The position numbers and the translations under genes are program-made. A stretch of DNA of 64,000 nucleotides from positions 124,001 to 188,000 of the forward strand of contig NZ_LYVJ01000005.1 of assembly GCF_001676385.1 (NCBI RefSeq), read 5' to 3'. The stretch comes from Stenotrophomonas maltophilia (lineage in GTDB: Bacteria; Pseudomonadota; Gammaproteobacteria; Xanthomonadales; Xanthomonadaceae). Below the pieces are notes generated by a model. That model had not been told where the DNA came from. It ran no database searches and saw nothing but the letters and a program-made list of their open reading frames with translations. This document shows, piece by piece, positions 17,489 to 28,673 of this stretch (its first letter is position 1; each line of letters starts with the position of its first letter).

Positions 17489-20400
17489 TCACGTCGTGGA
17501 TCTGCGCTTGAACACGCGCTGCACCACCACGAAGAACAGCGGCACGAAGAACACGCCGAGCACGGTGCCGACGATCATGCCGCCGAGCACGCCGGTGCCG
17601 ATCGCCTGCTTGGCGCCGGAGCCGGCACCGCTGGAGATCGCCAGCGGTACCACGCCCATGCCGAAGGCCAGCGAGGTCATCACGATCGGGCGCAAGCGAT
17701 CGCGCACGGCGTGCATGATCGAGTCGATCAGGCTGGCGCCCTTCTCCAGGTTTTCCTTGGCGAACTCGACGATCAGGATCGCGTTCTTGCTGGTCAGGCC
17801 CACCGTGGTCAGCATCGCCACCTGGAAGTAGATGTCGCGCTCCAGGCCCTTGAAGGTGTTGGCCAGCACGGCGCCGAGGATGCCCAGCGGGGCGGCCAGC
17901 AGCACGGCGGTCGGCACGCTCCAGCTCTCGTACATCGCGGCAAGGCACAGGAACACGATCATCAGCGACAGCGCATACAGCAGCGGCGTCTGCGAACCGG
18001 CCTGGCGTTCCTGGTAGGACATCGCCGTCCATTCGATGCCGAAGCCTGGCGGCAACTGCTTGGCCAGCTGCTCGATCTCGGCCATGGCATCACCGGAGGC
18101 AACACCCGGCGCCGGCTCGCCCTGGATCTCCATCGCCGACACGCCGTTGTAGCGCTCCAGGCGCGGCGAGCCGTAGTCCCAGTGCTTGGTGGCGAACGCA
18201 CTGAACGGCACCATTTCGCCCTTGTCGTTCTTCACGGACCACAGATCGAAGTCCTCCGGCACCATGCGGAACGCCTGGTCGGCCTGCACGAACACGCGCT
18301 TGACGCGGCCGCGATCGACGAAGTCGTCGATGTACGAGCTGCCCCACGCGGCGGCCAGCGTGCTGTTGATCTGGTCGATCGACAGCCCCAGCGACGTCGC
18401 CTTGGCCGCATCGATGTCGATGCGGAACTGCGGCGTGTCTTCCTGGCCGTTGGGGCGCACGTTGGCCAGCTTCTTGCTGCCGGCGGCGAGGCCGAGCAGC
18501 TGGTTGCGTGCGGCCACCAGTGCCTCGTGGCCCTGCCCGCTGTTGTCCTTCAGGAAGAAGGTGTAACCCGAGGCAGTGCCCAGCTCCGGGATGGCCGGCG
18601 GCGGGAAGGCGAAGATGAAGGCATCCTTGATCTGGCCCAGCGCCGCCATCGCGCGGCCGGTGATCGGCATCACGCCATTGCTGGCGTCGCGCTCGCTCCA
18701 GTCCTTCAGCTTGACGAACGCCATGCCCGCGTTCTGGCCCATGCCGGCAAAACTGAAGCCCTGCACCGAGAACACCGAGTCCACCGCATCCTTCTCGTTC
18801 TGCAGGAAGTGGTTTTCCAGGGCTGCGATCGATTCCAGCGTGCGTTCCTGGGTGGCACCGACCGGTGCCTGCACCAGCGCCATCAGCACGCCCTGGTCCT
18901 CGTTGGGCAGGAACGAGCTGGGCAGGCGCACGAACAGCACGCCCATCAGCACGAACAGCGCCGCCACGACGCCCATGAAGCGCCATGGGCGGTGGATGAT
19001 GCCGCGCACGCCGCGCTGGTAGCTTTCGCTGGTACGGTCGAAGCCGCGGTTGAAACCATTGAAGAAGCGGCCGGCCAGGCCGCGGTGGGCGACATGGTGC
19101 TCACCCTTCTTCAGCGGCTTGAGCAGGGTCGCGCACAGCGCCGGGGTCAGCACGATCGCCACCAGCACCGACAACGCCATCGCCGAAACGATCGTGGCCG
19201 AGAACTGGCGATAGATCACGCCGGTGGAGCCGCTCATGAAGGCCATCGGCACGAACACGGCCGACAGCACCAGGCCGATGCCCACCAGCGCACCGGTGAT
19301 CTGGCCCATCGACTTGCGCGTCGCTTCGAGCGGCGACAGCCCTTCCTCGGACATGATGCGCTCGACGTTCTCCACCACCACGATGGCGTCGTCCACCAGC
19401 AGGCCGATCGCCAGCACCATCGCGAACATGGTCAGCATGTTCACCGAGAAGCCCAGCATCGCCAGCACACCGAAGGTCCCCAGCAGCACCACCGGCACCG
19501 CGATGGTCGGGATCAGGGTGGCGCGGAAGTTCTGCAGGAACAGGTACATCACCACGAACACCAGCACGATCGCTTCGAGCAGGGTCTGCACCACGCCCTT
19601 GATCGACACGCGCACGAACGGGGTGGTGTCGTACGGGATCTCCGCCTTCAGCCCGGCCGGGAAGAAGCTCTTCATGTCCTCCAGCGCGGCATCCACGCCG
19701 GCGGCGGTATCCAGCGCATTGGCGCCGGTGGCCAGGGTGACGGCCAGGCCGCTGGCCGGCTGGCCGTTGTAGCGGGTGACGAAGTCATACGACTCCGCGC
19801 CCAGCTCGACGCGGGCGACATCTCCCAGGCGCAGTTCGGCGCCGTCCTGCGCGCCACGCACGATGATGTTGCGGAACTGTTCCGGGGTCTGCAGGCGCGA
19901 CTGCGCGTTGATCGTGGCGTTGAGCTGCTGGCCCTTCACCGATGGTGCACCGCCGAGCTGGCCGATGGCCACCTGGGCGTTCTGTGCCTTGATCGCGGCG
20001 GTCACTTCCGCAACCGAAAGGCCATAGGCATGCAGCTTGTTCGGGTCCAGCCAGATGCGCATGGCGTACTTGCCACCGAACACCTGGATGTTGCCCACGC
20101 CCGGCACGCGGCTGAGGCGGTCGACAACGTTGGAGCCGACGTAGTCGGCGATGTCGTTCGCATCCATGCTGCCGTTCTCGGACACGAACGCGATGACGTT
20201 CAGGAAGCCCGAACTGGACTTGGCTACGTTGATGCCCTGCCGTTGCACTTCCTGCGGCAGCAGCGGCATGGCCAGCTGCAGCTTGTTCTGCACCTGCACC
20301 TGGGCGATGTCCGGGTTGGTGCCACTCTCGAAGGTCAGGGTGATGGTGGCCTGGCCGTTGGACGAGCTGTTGGAGGAGAAGTAGATCAGGCCATCAAGGC

Positions 20401-20611
20401 CCTTCATGTTCTGCTCGATGATCTGCGTCACCGAGTCCTCGACCACCTTGGCCGAGGCACCCGGGTAGGTGGCGCTGATTTCCACCGCCGGCGGCGCGAC
20501 GTTGGGGTACATCGAGACCGGCAGCTTGAACAGGGCCAGGCCGCCGGCGAGCATGATGATGATGGCGATCACCCACGCGAAGATGGGTCGATCGATGAAA
20601 AAGCGTGCCAT
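17489..20611 (-). CDS. smeE: SmeE, RND multidrug efflux pump
   Basis: A 1040-residue inner-membrane proton/drug antiporter of the HAE1 RND family, the pump of the SmeDEF tripartite system. It has 12 membrane helices, two large periplasmic loops, and the proton-relay Asp pair in [18 protein letters not shown] (TM4). The N-terminus [17 protein letters not shown] is typical of the family. Known role in S. maltophilia: SmeDEF exports quinolones, tetracyclines, chloramphenicol and biocides such as triclosan. It follows smeD after 12 bases. Confidence 0.97.
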   Translation of the reverse strand: MARFFIDRPIFAWVIAIIIMLAGGLALFKLPVSMYPNVAPPAVEISATYPGASAKVVEDSVTQIIEQNMKGLDGLIYFSSNSSSNGQATITLTFESGTNPDIAQVQVQNKLQLAMPLLPQEVQRQGINVAKSSSGFLNVIAFVSENGSMDANDIADYVGSNVVDRLSRVPGVGNIQVFGGKYAMRIWLDPNKLHAYGLSVAEVTAAIKAQNAQVAIGQLGGAPSVKGQQLNATINAQSRLQTPEQFRNIIVRGAQDGAELRLGDVARVELGAESYDFVTRYNGQPASGLAVTLATGANALDTAAGVDAALEDMKSFFPAGLKAEIPYDTTPFVRVSIKGVVQTLLEAIVLVFVVMYLFLQNFRATLIPTIAVPVVLLGTFGVLAMLGFSVNMLTMFAMVLAIGLLVDDAIVVVENVERIMSEEGLSPLEATRKSMGQITGALVGIGLVLSAVFVPMAFMSGSTGVIYRQFSATIVSAMALSVLVAIVLTPALCATLLKPLKKGEHHVAHRGLAGRFFNGFNRGFDRTSESYQRGVRGIIHRPWRFMGVVAALFVLMGVLFVRLPSSFLPNEDQGVLMALVQAPVGATQERTLESIAALENHFLQNEKDAVDSVFSVQGFSFAGMGQNAGMAFVKLKDWSERDASNGVMPITGRAMAALGQIKDAFIFAFPPPAIPELGTASGYTFFLKDNSGQGHEALVAARNQLLGLAAGSKKLANVRPNGQEDTPQFRIDIDAAKATSLGLSIDQINSTLAAAWGSSYIDDFVDRGRVKRVFVQADQAFRMVPEDFDLWSVKNDKGEMVPFSAFATKHWDYGSPRLERYNGVSAMEIQGEPAPGVASGDAMAEIEQLAKQLPPGFGIEWTAMSYQERQAGSQTPLLYALSLMIVFLCLAAMYESWSVPTAVLLAAPLGILGAVLANTFKGLERDIYFQVAMLTTVGLTSKNAILIVEFAKENLEKGASLIDSIMHAVRDRLRPIVMTSLAFGMGVVPLAISSGAGSGAKQAIGTGVLGGMIVGTVLGVFFVPLFFVVVQRVFKRRSTT

Positions 20612-20623
20612 GGGGTTCTCCGC

Positions 20624-21805
20624 TTACTTCGCGTCGCCGGCCGGGGCGGCAGGCTGGGCAGGCGCCGCCTTGGCGGGTGCGTCGCCCTTCTCGGTGGCCT
20701 TGACCGGCATGCCGGGGCCGATCTTCTGCAGGCCTTCGACGATGACCTTGTCGCCGGCCTTCAGGCCGTCCTCGACCAGCCATTTGTCGCCGACCGTGCG
20801 GCTGACCTTGACCGGGCGCACTTCGACCTTGCTGTCCTTGCCGACCACCATCGCGGTGGTGTCGCCCTTCGGATCGCGGGCGATGCCCTGCATCGGCACC
20901 AGCACCGCATCGCTGCGCACACCGCCGCCGATCACCGCACGCACGTACATGCCCGGCATCAGCAGGCCGTCCGGGTTGTCCACCTTCACGCGCAGGCCGA
21001 AGCTGCCGGTGGCCGGGTCGACGCTGACTTCGGAGAACTCCAGCGTGCCCTTGTGCTCGAAGGTGCTGCCGTCTTCCATCAGGATGCTGACCGGCAGCGT
21101 CTGGTTGTCCTGCAGGCGGCCGGCGGCCAGTTCGCGGCGCAGCTGCAGCAGCTCGGCCGAGGACTGGGTCAGGTCGACATAGATCGGGTCCAGCTGCTGC
21201 ACGGTGGCCAGTGCAGTGGCCTGGCCGGCGCTGACCAGCGCGCCCTGGGTGACGCTGGACTTGCCGATGCGGCCGCTGATCGGCGCGGTGATTCGGGCGT
21301 AGCCCAGAGTGACGTTGGCCGCATCCAGCGCGGCCCTGGCAGCCCCAACATCGGCTTCAGCCTGCTTCTGCGCGGCCACGGCGTTTTCCAGGTCCTGCTG
21401 GCTGACCGCGTCGACCTTGGCCAGCTCGCTGATGCGCCTGGCGCTCAGGCGCGCGGCATTGGCGGTGGCTTCGGCGCGCGCCAGCTGGGCGCGGGCACTG
21501 TTGGCCTGGGCGCGGTAGCTGGCGTCCTCGATCTGGTACAGCGGCTCGCCGGCCCTGACCATGCCGCCCTCGGTGAACAGGCGCCTGGCGACGATGCCAT
21601 TGACCTGCGGGCGCACTTCGGCGACCAGGAAGGCGTTGGTGCGGCCCGGCAGTTCGCGGGTCAGGCCCACGGTCGCGGACTTCAGCGTGACCACGGTGAC
21701 CTGGCCGGGGCCCTGCTCGGGGGCCTGGGGTTGGCCGCCACAGGCAGCCACGGTCGCGGCGATCGCCAGTGACAGCGCAATGGGTCGGATTCGGCTCAGC
21801 AACAT
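20624..21805 (-). CDS. smeD: SmeD, periplasmic adaptor of the SmeDEF pump
   Basis: A 393-residue membrane-fusion lipoprotein (lipobox AACG, Cys21) that links SmeE to SmeF. The order is typical: split barrel-sandwich/lipoyl domain (VRPQVNGIVARRLF and YARITAPISGRIG), central helical hairpin (about residues 100-170) and beta-barrel. The C-terminal tail is Ala/Pro-rich. ATG 21805 is chosen because it begins the signal peptide directly. It is the first gene of smeDEF and is divergent from smeT across 206 bases holding the shared operator. Confidence 0.95.
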   Translation of the reverse strand: MLLSRIRPIALSLAIAATVAACGGQPQAPEQGPGQVTVVTLKSATVGLTRELPGRTNAFLVAEVRPQVNGIVARRLFTEGGMVRAGEPLYQIEDASYRAQANSARAQLARAEATANAARLSARRISELAKVDAVSQQDLENAVAAQKQAEADVGAARAALDAANVTLGYARITAPISGRIGKSSVTQGALVSAGQATALATVQQLDPIYVDLTQSSAELLQLRRELAAGRLQDNQTLPVSILMEDGSTFEHKGTLEFSEVSVDPATGSFGLRVKVDNPDGLLMPGMYVRAVIGGGVRSDAVLVPMQGIARDPKGDTTAMVVGKDSKVEVRPVKVSRTVGDKWLVEDGLKAGDKVIVEGLQKIGPGMPVKATEKGDAPAKAAPAQPAAPAGDAK

Positions 21806-21942
21806 GACGGAAAGGCTCTCAGGGAAAGGAATCTCAAACAGCGCTGATACCGACCGAAGCGCCAGCAGGCAACGCTCACCAGTGGGGAGTGGGAGCCGGA
21901 CCGGCTTGCCACGCACACGGCGGGAATGATGGGAGCGAAATA

Positions 21943-21970
21943 TACATACATGCTTGTTTGTTTGTAAACC
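21943..21970. promoter_or_regulatory. SmeT operator in the smeD-smeT intergenic region
   Basis: An AT-rich pseudopalindrome (TACATACATG then CTTGTTTGTTTGTAAACC) stands out from the GC-rich surroundings, 42 bases before smeT and 138 before smeD. Published work on S. maltophilia describes a 28-bp pseudopalindromic SmeT operator overlapping both promoters. The exact limits given here are inferred. Confidence 0.75.
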
Positions 21971-22011
21971 AGTACAATTCAGCCACGTTTCACCCGCCCG
22001 CATACCCATCC

Positions 22012-22671
22012 ATGGCCCGCAAGACCAAAGAGGACACCCAGGCAACCCGGGAAGGCATCCTTGACGCCGCCGAAGCCTGCTTCCATGAACACGGCGTGGC
22101 CCGCACCACGCTGGAGATGATCGGTGCCCGCGCCGGTTACACCCGGGGCGCGGTGTACTGGCACTTCAAGAACAAGAGCGAGGTGCTGGCCGCGATCGTC
22201 GAGCGGGTGCACCTGCCTTTCATGCAGGAACTGGAGCGGACCTCGACCGACCAGCGCGACACCCCGGTGCATGACCTGCGCGCGGTGATGATCCACTCGT
22301 TCATCGAGCTGTCCGAAGACGAACGCCTGCGCAAGACCATGGAGATCATGCTGCGCAGCGATGCCTCGGCCGATACCAGGGTGTTGACCGAACTGCAGCA
22401 GGCGGGTTTCCGCGACGCGCTGGACCGCATGGAACGTGCACTGCGCCGTGCCAGGGACCTGGGCCAGCTGCGCGAGGGTGCCGACCCGAAGATCGCCGCA
22501 CGCATGCTGCACGCCACCGTGCTGGGCGTGCTGCACGGCGCGATGGTCGAACCGGACCTCATGGACCTCAAGCGCGACGGCATGCTGGCGCTGGACATGA
22601 CCCTGGCCGCCTACGTGAAGGACGGTGTGTTCGTACCCGGTACGGTGCCCGAGCCGCTGCCGGAGGCGTAG
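22012..22671 (+). CDS. smeT: SmeT, TetR-family repressor of smeDEF
   Basis: A 219-residue TetR/AcrR-type regulator, the published length of SmeT. The N-terminal helix-turn-helix spans about residues 10-57 (TLEMIGARAGYTRGAVYWHFKNK). The C-terminal domain binds ligand; triclosan is a known inducer. It represses smeDEF and itself from the shared intergenic operator. Loss-of-function changes in smeT are a known cause of SmeDEF overproduction, and this copy looks intact. Confidence 0.96.
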   Translation: MARKTKEDTQATREGILDAAEACFHEHGVARTTLEMIGARAGYTRGAVYWHFKNKSEVLAAIVERVHLPFMQELERTSTDQRDTPVHDLRAVMIHSFIELSEDERLRKTMEIMLRSDASADTRVLTELQQAGFRDALDRMERALRRARDLGQLREGADPKIAARMLHATVLGVLHGAMVEPDLMDLKRDGMLALDMTLAAYVKDGVFVPGTVPEPLPEA

Positions 22672-22730
22672 ATCACCTGGCGCGGTGAACGTTGCACGCT
22701 CCCGACCCGATCAACAGCGAGAACGACGCG

Positions 22731-23723
22731 ATGGTGCTGGACAACGTGGTGTGGGGTTTCATCGGCTGCGGCAGTGTCACCGAGAAAAAGAGCGGCCCCG
22801 CCCTGGCCGGCACGCCTGGCTCAGGGGTGGCGGCAGTGATGCGCCGCAATGCAGCGCTGGCCGAAGACTACGCCCGGCGCCATGCCGTTCCCCGCTGGTA
22901 CACGGATGCCGGTGCGCTCATCGCCGATCCGGACGTGAACGCGGTGTACGTCGCAACACCGCCGTCCACTCATATGCACTACGCGCTGCAGGCGATCGCT
23001 GCAGGCAAGCCGGTCTACATCGAAAAGCCGATGGCGATGGACCACGGCGAATGCCAGCGCATCATGGAAGCCAGCACGCGCAGCGGCGTGCCGGTGTTCG
23101 TGGCCTACTACCGCCGTGCCCTGCCCCGCTTCGCGCAGGTGAAGCAGTTGCTGGACAACGGCGTGATCGGTACGCCGCGCTGCGTGCGCGCCACCCTGCA
23201 CCGGGCGCATTCGGCAGCTGCCGCATCGCCGGACTTCTGGCGGACCAATCCCGCGATCGCAGGTGGCGGGCTGTTCGTCGATCTGGGCTCGCACACGCTG
23301 GACCTGCTCGACCACCTGCTGGGGCCGTTGACCGATGTCCACGGCCTGGCCAGTTCGCAGGCAGGCGCGTATGCCGCCGAGGACAGCGTCTCGATGTGCT
23401 TCCGCACCGGGACCGGGGCCCACGGCATCGCCCAGTGGAGCTTCTGCGCATTCCGCCGCCACGATGAAATCGAGATCACCGGCGACCGCGGCCGGCTGCG
23501 CTTTGCCACCTTCGAGGACGTTCCCGTGGTACTGGAAACCGAAGCCGGCATGCAGACGTTCGACATCCCGAACCCACCATCGATCCAGCAACCGCTGATT
23601 GCCACCCTTGTGGACGAACTGCGCGGCAGCGGCCGTTCGCCCTCGACCGGCGTCAGCGCTGCCCGCACCAGTGCGGTGATCGACCAGGTGTTGCAGGACT
23701 ATCGCGCCCGGCACTCGCGCTGA
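22731..23723 (+). CDS. Gfo/Idh/MocA-family NAD(P)-dependent oxidoreductase
   Basis: A 330-residue dehydrogenase. A Rossmann fold starts with GFIGCGSVTEKKSGPA, followed by ATPPSTH and the cofactor/catalytic segment IEKPMAMD that defines the family. The C-terminal alpha/beta domain contains GGLFVDLGSHTLDLLDHLLG. Sugars or sugar derivatives are the usual substrates; the actual one is unknown. ATG 22731 is preferred over TTG 22692. It lies 59 bases after smeT on the same strand, so some co-transcription is possible, though no functional link is evident. Confidence 0.85.
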   Translation: MVLDNVVWGFIGCGSVTEKKSGPALAGTPGSGVAAVMRRNAALAEDYARRHAVPRWYTDAGALIADPDVNAVYVATPPSTHMHYALQAIAAGKPVYIEKPMAMDHGECQRIMEASTRSGVPVFVAYYRRALPRFAQVKQLLDNGVIGTPRCVRATLHRAHSAAAASPDFWRTNPAIAGGGLFVDLGSHTLDLLDHLLGPLTDVHGLASSQAGAYAAEDSVSMCFRTGTGAHGIAQWSFCAFRRHDEIEITGDRGRLRFATFEDVPVVLETEAGMQTFDIPNPPSIQQPLIATLVDELRGSGRSPSTGVSAARTSAVIDQVLQDYRARHSR

Positions 23724-23736
23724 CCGCCAACAGGAA

Positions 23737-23760
23737 AGGCCGCCGTCCGGCGGCCTCTTC
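23737..23760. terminator. Bidirectional terminator
   Basis: Stem AGGCCGCC/GGCGGCCT with a GTCC loop, followed by TCTTCTGTT on plus and TTCC on minus. It lies between the convergent oxidoreductase and hslU genes. Confidence 0.75.
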
Positions 23761-23817
23761 TGTTGCGGGCGGGGCCAGAGCCCTCGCCACGGCAAGGGAT
23801 CCCGCATCCAACGGGCG

Positions 23818-25191
23818 TTACAGGATGTAGCGGCTCAGGTCCGGGTCCTGCACCAGCTCACCCAGGTGCTTGTCGACGTAGGCGCTGTCGATGGCCAGGG
23901 TTTCGCCGTCGCGGTCCGGCGCCTCGTAGCTGAGCGAATCCAGCAGGCGCTCCAGCACGGTGTGCAGGCGGCGGGCACCGATGTTCTCCTGGCGCTCGTT
24001 CACCTGGAAGGCGATCTCGGCCAGGCGCTCGATCGCGTCGGTGGTGAAGCTGACCTTGACGCCCTCGGTGGCCAGCAGCGCTTCGTACTGCTTGGTCAGC
24101 GCGGCCTTCGGCTCGGTCAGGATGCGCACGAAATCGCCCTTGCTCAGCGCCCCCAGTTCGACACGGATCGGGAAGCGGCCCTGAAGTTCCGGAATCAGGT
24201 CGCTGGGCTTGGCCAGGTGGAAAGCGCCCGACGCAATGAACAGGATGTGGTCGGTCTTGATCGTGCCGTACTTGGTCGACACGTTGGAGCCCTCCACCAG
24301 CGGCAGCAGGTCGCGCTGCACGCCTTCGCGCGAGACGTCGCCACCGCCGACGTTGTCACCGCGCTTGGCAACCTTGTCGATCTCGTCGATGAAGACGATG
24401 CCATGCTGCTCGCAGGCCTCGATCGCGGCGGTGCGGATATCGTCCTCGTTGACCAGCTTGCCGGCCTCTTCTTCGATCAGCAGTGGACGCGCGGCCTTGA
24501 TGGCCAGCGTACGCTTGTGCGCCTTGGCGCCGCCACCGAGGTTGGCGAACATCGACTTCAGTTGCTGGCCCATCTCCTCCATGCCCGGCGGGGTCATGAT
24601 GTCCAGGCTGACGTTGGCAGCCAGGTCGAGTTCGATCTCGCGCTCGTCCAGTTCACCATTGCGCAGCATCCTGCGGAATTTGATGCGGGTCTCGCTGTCC
24701 TGCGCCGACGGTTCGCTGCGTGCCACGTCCGGATCGAACCCGATGCCACCGCTGCGACGCGGCAGCAGCGCATCCAGGATGCGGTCTTCGGCGCGCTCTT
24801 CGGCCTGGGTCCGCACGCGCACCTTGGCCTGTTCGCGGTACAGCTTGACCGCCGTGTCAGCCAGGTCACGGATGATCTGCTCGACGTCCTTGCCGACGTA
24901 GCCGACCTCGGTGAAGCGGGTCGCTTCGACCTTCACGAACGGCGCATTGGCCAAGGTGGCCAGGCGACGCGCGATCTCGGTCTTGCCGACGCCGGTCGGG
25001 CCGATCATCAGGATGTTCTTCGGCATGACTTCATTGCGCAGCTCCGCTGGCAGCTGCATGCGACGCCAGCGGTTGCGCAGGGCGATGGCCACCGCGCGCT
25101 TGGCGTCGTGCTGGCCGACGATGTGCCGGTCCAGTTCCTGCACGATCTCGCGCGGGGTCATGGTGGCGGAGGAAACTTCGATCTTCGACAT
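23818..25191 (-). CDS. hslU: HslU (ClpY), ATPase of the HslUV protease
   Basis: A 457-residue AAA+ unfoldase that feeds substrates to HslV. Walker A is GPTGVGKT, Walker B is [10 protein letters not shown], and the pore motif is GYVG. The C-terminus LSRYIL is the docking peptide for HslV. ATG 25191 ([17 protein letters not shown]) gives the standard start; the frame continues upstream only through the SMAG repeat. It follows hslV after 94 bases, which contain a SMAG dimer. Confidence 0.97.
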   Translation of the reverse strand: MSKIEVSSATMTPREIVQELDRHIVGQHDAKRAVAIALRNRWRRMQLPAELRNEVMPKNILMIGPTGVGKTEIARRLATLANAPFVKVEATRFTEVGYVGKDVEQIIRDLADTAVKLYREQAKVRVRTQAEERAEDRILDALLPRRSGGIGFDPDVARSEPSAQDSETRIKFRRMLRNGELDEREIELDLAANVSLDIMTPPGMEEMGQQLKSMFANLGGGAKAHKRTLAIKAARPLLIEEEAGKLVNEDDIRTAAIEACEQHGIVFIDEIDKVAKRGDNVGGGDVSREGVQRDLLPLVEGSNVSTKYGTIKTDHILFIASGAFHLAKPSDLIPELQGRFPIRVELGALSKGDFVRILTEPKAALTKQYEALLATEGVKVSFTTDAIERLAEIAFQVNERQENIGARRLHTVLERLLDSLSYEAPDRDGETLAIDSAYVDKHLGELVQDPDLSRYIL

Positions 25192-25217
25192 GGATGTGCT
25201 CACGGATTCAGATGCAT

Positions 25218-25275
25218 GTAGAGCCGAGCCATGCTCGGCTGGCGGGCAGCCCTGCCGAGCATGGCTCGGCACTAC
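25218..25275. repeat. SMAG dimer between hslV and hslU
   Basis: GTAGAGCCGAGCCATGCTCGG begins the left unit, and an inverted unit ends GCTCGGCACTAC. It occupies most of the 94-base hslV-hslU gap and could form a stable hairpin in the shared transcript. Confidence 0.85.
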
Positions 25276-25285
25276 GGAAGAGCGG

Positions 25286-25837
25286 TCAAAGCTCCTCGAC
25301 CACCACGTTGCGGTTGGTATAGATGCAGATGTCACCGGCGATGCCGATCGCTTCGCTGGCGATGGTGCGCGCATCCAGTTCGGTATGTGCCATCAGCGCA
25401 CGCGCAGCCGACAGTGCATACGAGCCACCGGAACCGATGGCGATGATGCCGTCCTCCGGCTCGATCACATCGCCGGTACCGCTGATGATCAGCGAGGTTT
25501 CCTTGTCGGCCACCGCCAGCAGGGCTTCGAGCTTGCCCAGGCGGCGCTCGGTGCGCCAATCCTTGGCCAGCTCGACCGCAGCACGCTGCAGCTGGCCGTG
25601 CTTTTCCAGCTTGGCCTCGAACAGCTCGAACAGGGTGAAGGCATCGGCGGCGGCACCGGCGAAGCCGGCCAGCACCTGGCCATCACGGCCGAGGCGGCGC
25701 ACCTTGCGCGCGTTGCCCTTCATCACGGTGTGGCCCAGCGTGACCTGGCCGTCGCCGGCAATGGCCACATGCCCGCCGCGACGAACGCAGACGATGGTGG
25801 TGGCGTGGAAAACGTTGGGGTTCTGACTGGGGTCCAT
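25286..25837 (-). CDS. hslV: HslV (ClpQ), proteolytic subunit of HslUV
   Basis: A 183-residue proteasome-beta-like threonine peptidase. The mature N-terminus [10 protein letters not shown] is preceded by a 12-residue leader ([12 protein letters not shown]), longer than the single Met of E. coli HslV. Autocleavage is needed to expose the catalytic Thr. GDGQVT and the [14 protein letters not shown] segment are conserved. It is first in the hslV-hslU pair. Confidence 0.97.
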   Translation of the reverse strand: MDPSQNPNVFHATTIVCVRRGGHVAIAGDGQVTLGHTVMKGNARKVRRLGRDGQVLAGFAGAAADAFTLFELFEAKLEKHGQLQRAAVELAKDWRTERRLGKLEALLAVADKETSLIISGTGDVIEPEDGIIAIGSGGSYALSAARALMAHTELDARTIASEAIGIAGDICIYTNRNVVVEEL

Positions 25838-25911
25838 GCGGCCTCCGATGGCTGTCTCCGGGACATGGGGACAGCGCCGGGTACGATCAAGCCTGCGTGG
25901 ATGGCTGCCGT

Positions 25912-26112
25912 TCAGCGCTTGGCGTGCGCTGGCCGGTCCGGATCGGCCTCGATGCCCCAGGCGATGTACCAGTCTTCACCCTGCGTCTCGATCGGGTGCT
26001 GGGTGCGGCCGGAACCGTTGCCGCAGGCCAGCGCGTCAGCCGCACAGTAACGGTCGCAGCCCCAGCAGATGCGCTCGGGGTGGCGGGGATGCAACGGAAC
26101 CGGCTTTGCCAT
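25912..26112 (-). CDS. DUF3079 small Cys-rich protein
   Basis: A 66-residue protein beginning [20 protein letters not shown]. Four Cys occur in the pattern CWGCDRYC plus ACGNGS, and the segment RTQHPIE follows, as in DUF3079. It is probably a small metal-binding protein; its function is unknown. ATG 26112 is used because it matches the family N-terminus. It sits between xerC and hslV on the same strand, 74 bases before hslV. Confidence 0.82.
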   Translation of the reverse strand: MAKPVPLHPRHPERICWGCDRYCAADALACGNGSGRTQHPIETQGEDWYIAWGIEADPDRPAHAKR

Positions 26113-26241
26113 GCCTGCAGTGTCCTCGTGGCCTGCGACCATGGTGCGCCAACGGCGCCGGCCCTGCCCTGATGCGGATCAAGCGGCGGTTGTTCCGGCA
26201 GCACCAAGCATGGATCGCACAGCCGCCGGAAGGGCCTGGCA

Positions 26242-27135
26242 TTACCCGCTCCCGCCGGGCGGATCCTTGCGGCGCTTCGCACGTGGATGCGCGGCATCGT
26301 AGACCTTGGCCAGGTGCTGGAAGTCGAGGTGGGTATAGATCTGGGTGGTCGCAATGTCGGCGTGGCCGAGCAGCTCCTGCACGCCGCGCAGGTCGCCGGA
26401 CGACTCCAGGATGTGGCTGGCGAAACTGTGCCGCAGCATGTGGGGATGCACATGCTTGAACAGGCCCTGGCGCTGCGCCAGCTGGCGGATGCGGATCTGC
26501 ACCGCGCGCTGGCTGATCGGCCCGTTACGGCCGGGAAACACCGGCGTGGCCGGGCCGCCGCCGCTTTCCGCACGCCACGCCTGCAGCGCTTCACGCGCCG
26601 GCCGCCCGAAGGGTACCCGGCGCTGCCGGTTGCCCTTGCCCGTTACATTGACCAGGCCGCTGGCGAAATCCAGGTCGCGCCAGGTCAGCGCGCAGACTTC
26701 GCTCAGCCGCAGGCCCGAGGAATAGAACAGCTCCAGCAGCGCGCGGTCACGGCGGCCGAGCTCACCGTCTGGTTCCAGCTCGACCAGCTGCACCGCTTCA
26801 TCGGCATCGAGCACCTGCGGCAGCCTGCGCGGCGCACGTGGTGCCTTCAGCGTCGCCGCTGGACTGGCCTCGATGCGTCCATGCTTGAGCAGCCAGGCGT
26901 AGAAGCTTCGGCAGGCCGACAACCGGCGCTGCAGGCTCTTGGCCGACAGGCCGCGGCGGTGCTCATCGGCAACAAACTGGCGCAGCGCCTCGGCGTCGAG
27001 TGCCTCCACCGCAACACCACGCGGTTCGGCCCAGGCCGACAACGCATCCAGGTCACGGCGGTAGGCATCGAGCGTATGCACCGACATCCGCCGCTCCACC
27101 TGCAGGTGCTGCAGGAAGGCCTGTACCGCGCTCAT
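26242..27135 (-). CDS. xerC: Tyrosine recombinase XerC
   Basis: A 297-residue tyrosine recombinase that resolves chromosome dimers at dif together with XerD. A SAM-like core-binding domain covers residues 1-90. The catalytic set is complete: Arg143, Lys167, His232, Arg235, His258 and nucleophile Tyr267. Position directly after DUF484 in the dapF-DUF484-xerC order distinguishes it from XerD. It follows DUF484 by 15 bases. Confidence 0.95.
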   Translation of the reverse strand: MSAVQAFLQHLQVERRMSVHTLDAYRRDLDALSAWAEPRGVAVEALDAEALRQFVADEHRRGLSAKSLQRRLSACRSFYAWLLKHGRIEASPAATLKAPRAPRRLPQVLDADEAVQLVELEPDGELGRRDRALLELFYSSGLRLSEVCALTWRDLDFASGLVNVTGKGNRQRRVPFGRPAREALQAWRAESGGGPATPVFPGRNGPISQRAVQIRIRQLAQRQGLFKHVHPHMLRHSFASHILESSGDLRGVQELLGHADIATTQIYTHLDFQHLAKVYDAAHPRAKRRKDPPGGSG

Positions 27136-27150
27136 CGCCGGGCGTTCCGC

Positions 27151-27825
27151 TCAGCCCTGGAAGCGCTTCAGGCCGGTGGCCAGGGCATCGCCCATCATGC
27201 GCAGGAACAGCGTGCCCATGCCCGGATAGAAGCGGTTCGGGTCATGGCTGCCCACTGCGATCAGGCCCACGCCCGGCAATGGCAGCAGCGCGGTGGTCTG
27301 CACTTCCTCGCTGCGCACGCCATACAGCACGGCATTCTTTTCCGGCTGCAGGCGGCCACAGATCGGCTCGCCATCCTTCAGGCAATCACGGAACGGGCCC
27401 AGCTGCGGATCATCGGCGGCGATGACCTGCAGCCAGTCGGCCTGTTCCAGCCCGGCCACCGGCGCATGCACCACCAGCCGCACCAGGTCGCCGGCGAAAT
27501 CTTCCTGCAGCGAGGCAGCCATCGCACGCAGGGTGTCGGCGGCGTTGTCCTGCTTCATCAGCGCCAGGGTCAGCTGATGCGTGCGCACCGCCAGGCGTTC
27601 GTTGACCTGGGCGGTCGCGCCCAGGTCGGCCAACCGTCGCGCCAGCTCGCGGTTCTTCTCGCGCAGCACTTCCAGCTGGTAGCTGGCCAGCGACGCGGTC
27701 GGGCCGTCGTCGCGCGGCACCACCAGGGTCAGGGCCAGGTCCGGGAACTGCTTGAGGAAGCCCGGATGTCGCCGCAACCAGGCCGCGACTTCATGGGCCC
27801 CGAGCTTGTCGACGATGTCGGTCAT
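27151..27825 (-). CDS. DUF484 family protein
   Basis: A 224-residue cytosolic protein with a helical N-terminus ([17 protein letters not shown]), a coiled-coil stretch (about residues 50-85) and a GAF-like C-terminal domain. The gene is a conserved neighbour of dapF and xerC in gammaproteobacteria; its function is not established. ATG 27825 overlaps the dapF stop as ATGA and is preferred over ATG 27834. Confidence 0.88.
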   Translation of the reverse strand: MTDIVDKLGAHEVAAWLRRHPGFLKQFPDLALTLVVPRDDGPTASLASYQLEVLREKNRELARRLADLGATAQVNERLAVRTHQLTLALMKQDNAADTLRAMAASLQEDFAGDLVRLVVHAPVAGLEQADWLQVIAADDPQLGPFRDCLKDGEPICGRLQPEKNAVLYGVRSEEVQTTALLPLPGVGLIAVGSHDPNRFYPGMGTLFLRMMGDALATGLKRFQG

Positions 27826-28673
27826 GCCATCCACTCCCCTTCAAAGACGAATGCAGTCGGGCCGGCCATCACCACCGGCTGGCCCTCGCCCGGCCATTGA
27901 ATGCGCAGGTCGCCACCGGGCAGGCTGATGCGGGCGTCGCGCCGCAGGCGGCCGCGCTGCATCAGGGTCACTGCGGCGGCACAGGCGCCACTTCCGCAGG
28001 CCAGCGTTTCGCCGACGCCACGCTCGTATACCCGCAGGCGGGCATGTTCCGGCCCCATCACCTGGGCAAAGCCCACGTTCACCGAGCGCGGGAACGAGGC
28101 ATGCTGCTGCAGCAGCGTGCCGACGCGCTCGACCGGCGCGGCATCGACCAGGCCCACTTCGATCACCGCGTGCGGGTTGCCCATCGATACCGCCGCGAAG
28201 CGTACGCTCTCGCCCTGCAATGGCAGCAGGTACTCTTCGCGTGCATGGGCGAAGCCCATCAGCGGCACGTTGGCCGGCTCGAATCTGGGCACGCCCATGG
28301 TTACTGCGAACCGGTCATCGCCCAGTACCTTCACTTCGTGGCTGGCCAGTGGGCTGTCGATGACGAAGTGATCGCCCTGCGCACTGCCCTCGCGTACCAG
28401 CCAGGCGGCGATGCAGCGCGCGCCGTTGCCGCACTGCTCGGAATTGGAGCCGTCGGCGTTCCAGATCCGGTACGAGGCCACCGAGCCTTCCTCACGCGGC
28501 GCTTCGATGGTCAGGATCTGATCGCAACCGACGCCGGTGTGGCGGTCGGCCAGGCGTGCGGCCAGTCCAGGCGTGGGCGGCAAGGTGCCGTCCCGCAGGT
28601 CGATCACTACGAAATCATTGCCCGCACCGTGCATCTTGCTGAAGCGCAGCGCCTTGGAACCCGCCTTACTCAT
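27822..28673 (-). CDS. dapF: Diaminopimelate epimerase
   Basis: A 283-residue cofactor-independent epimerase that converts LL- to meso-diaminopimelate for lysine and peptidoglycan synthesis. Two catalytic cysteines are visible: Cys81 in CGNGARC and a second in LACGSGAC. The N-terminus [15 protein letters not shown] is diagnostic. The start overlaps the lptM end by eight bases and the stop overlaps the DUF484 start by four. Confidence 0.97.
   Translation of the reverse strand: MSKAGSKALRFSKMHGAGNDFVVIDLRDGTLPPTPGLAARLADRHTGVGCDQILTIEAPREEGSVASYRIWNADGSNSEQCGNGARCIAAWLVREGSAQGDHFVIDSPLASHEVKVLGDDRFAVTMGVPRFEPANVPLMGFAHAREEYLLPLQGESVRFAAVSMGNPHAVIEVGLVDAAPVERVGTLLQQHASFPRSVNVGFAQVMGPEHARLRVYERGVGETLACGSGACAAAVTLMQRGRLRRDARISLPGGDLRIQWPGEGQPVVMAGPTAFVFEGEWMA

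Noticed and set aside
16556..21772. An open frame of more than 1700 codons on the plus strand, antisense to smeF, smeE and smeD
   Set aside because: It is a by-product of GC-rich codon use: the translation is a His/Gln/Arg/Asp-rich string with no domains, while the opposite strand encodes clear RND, adaptor and channel proteins.
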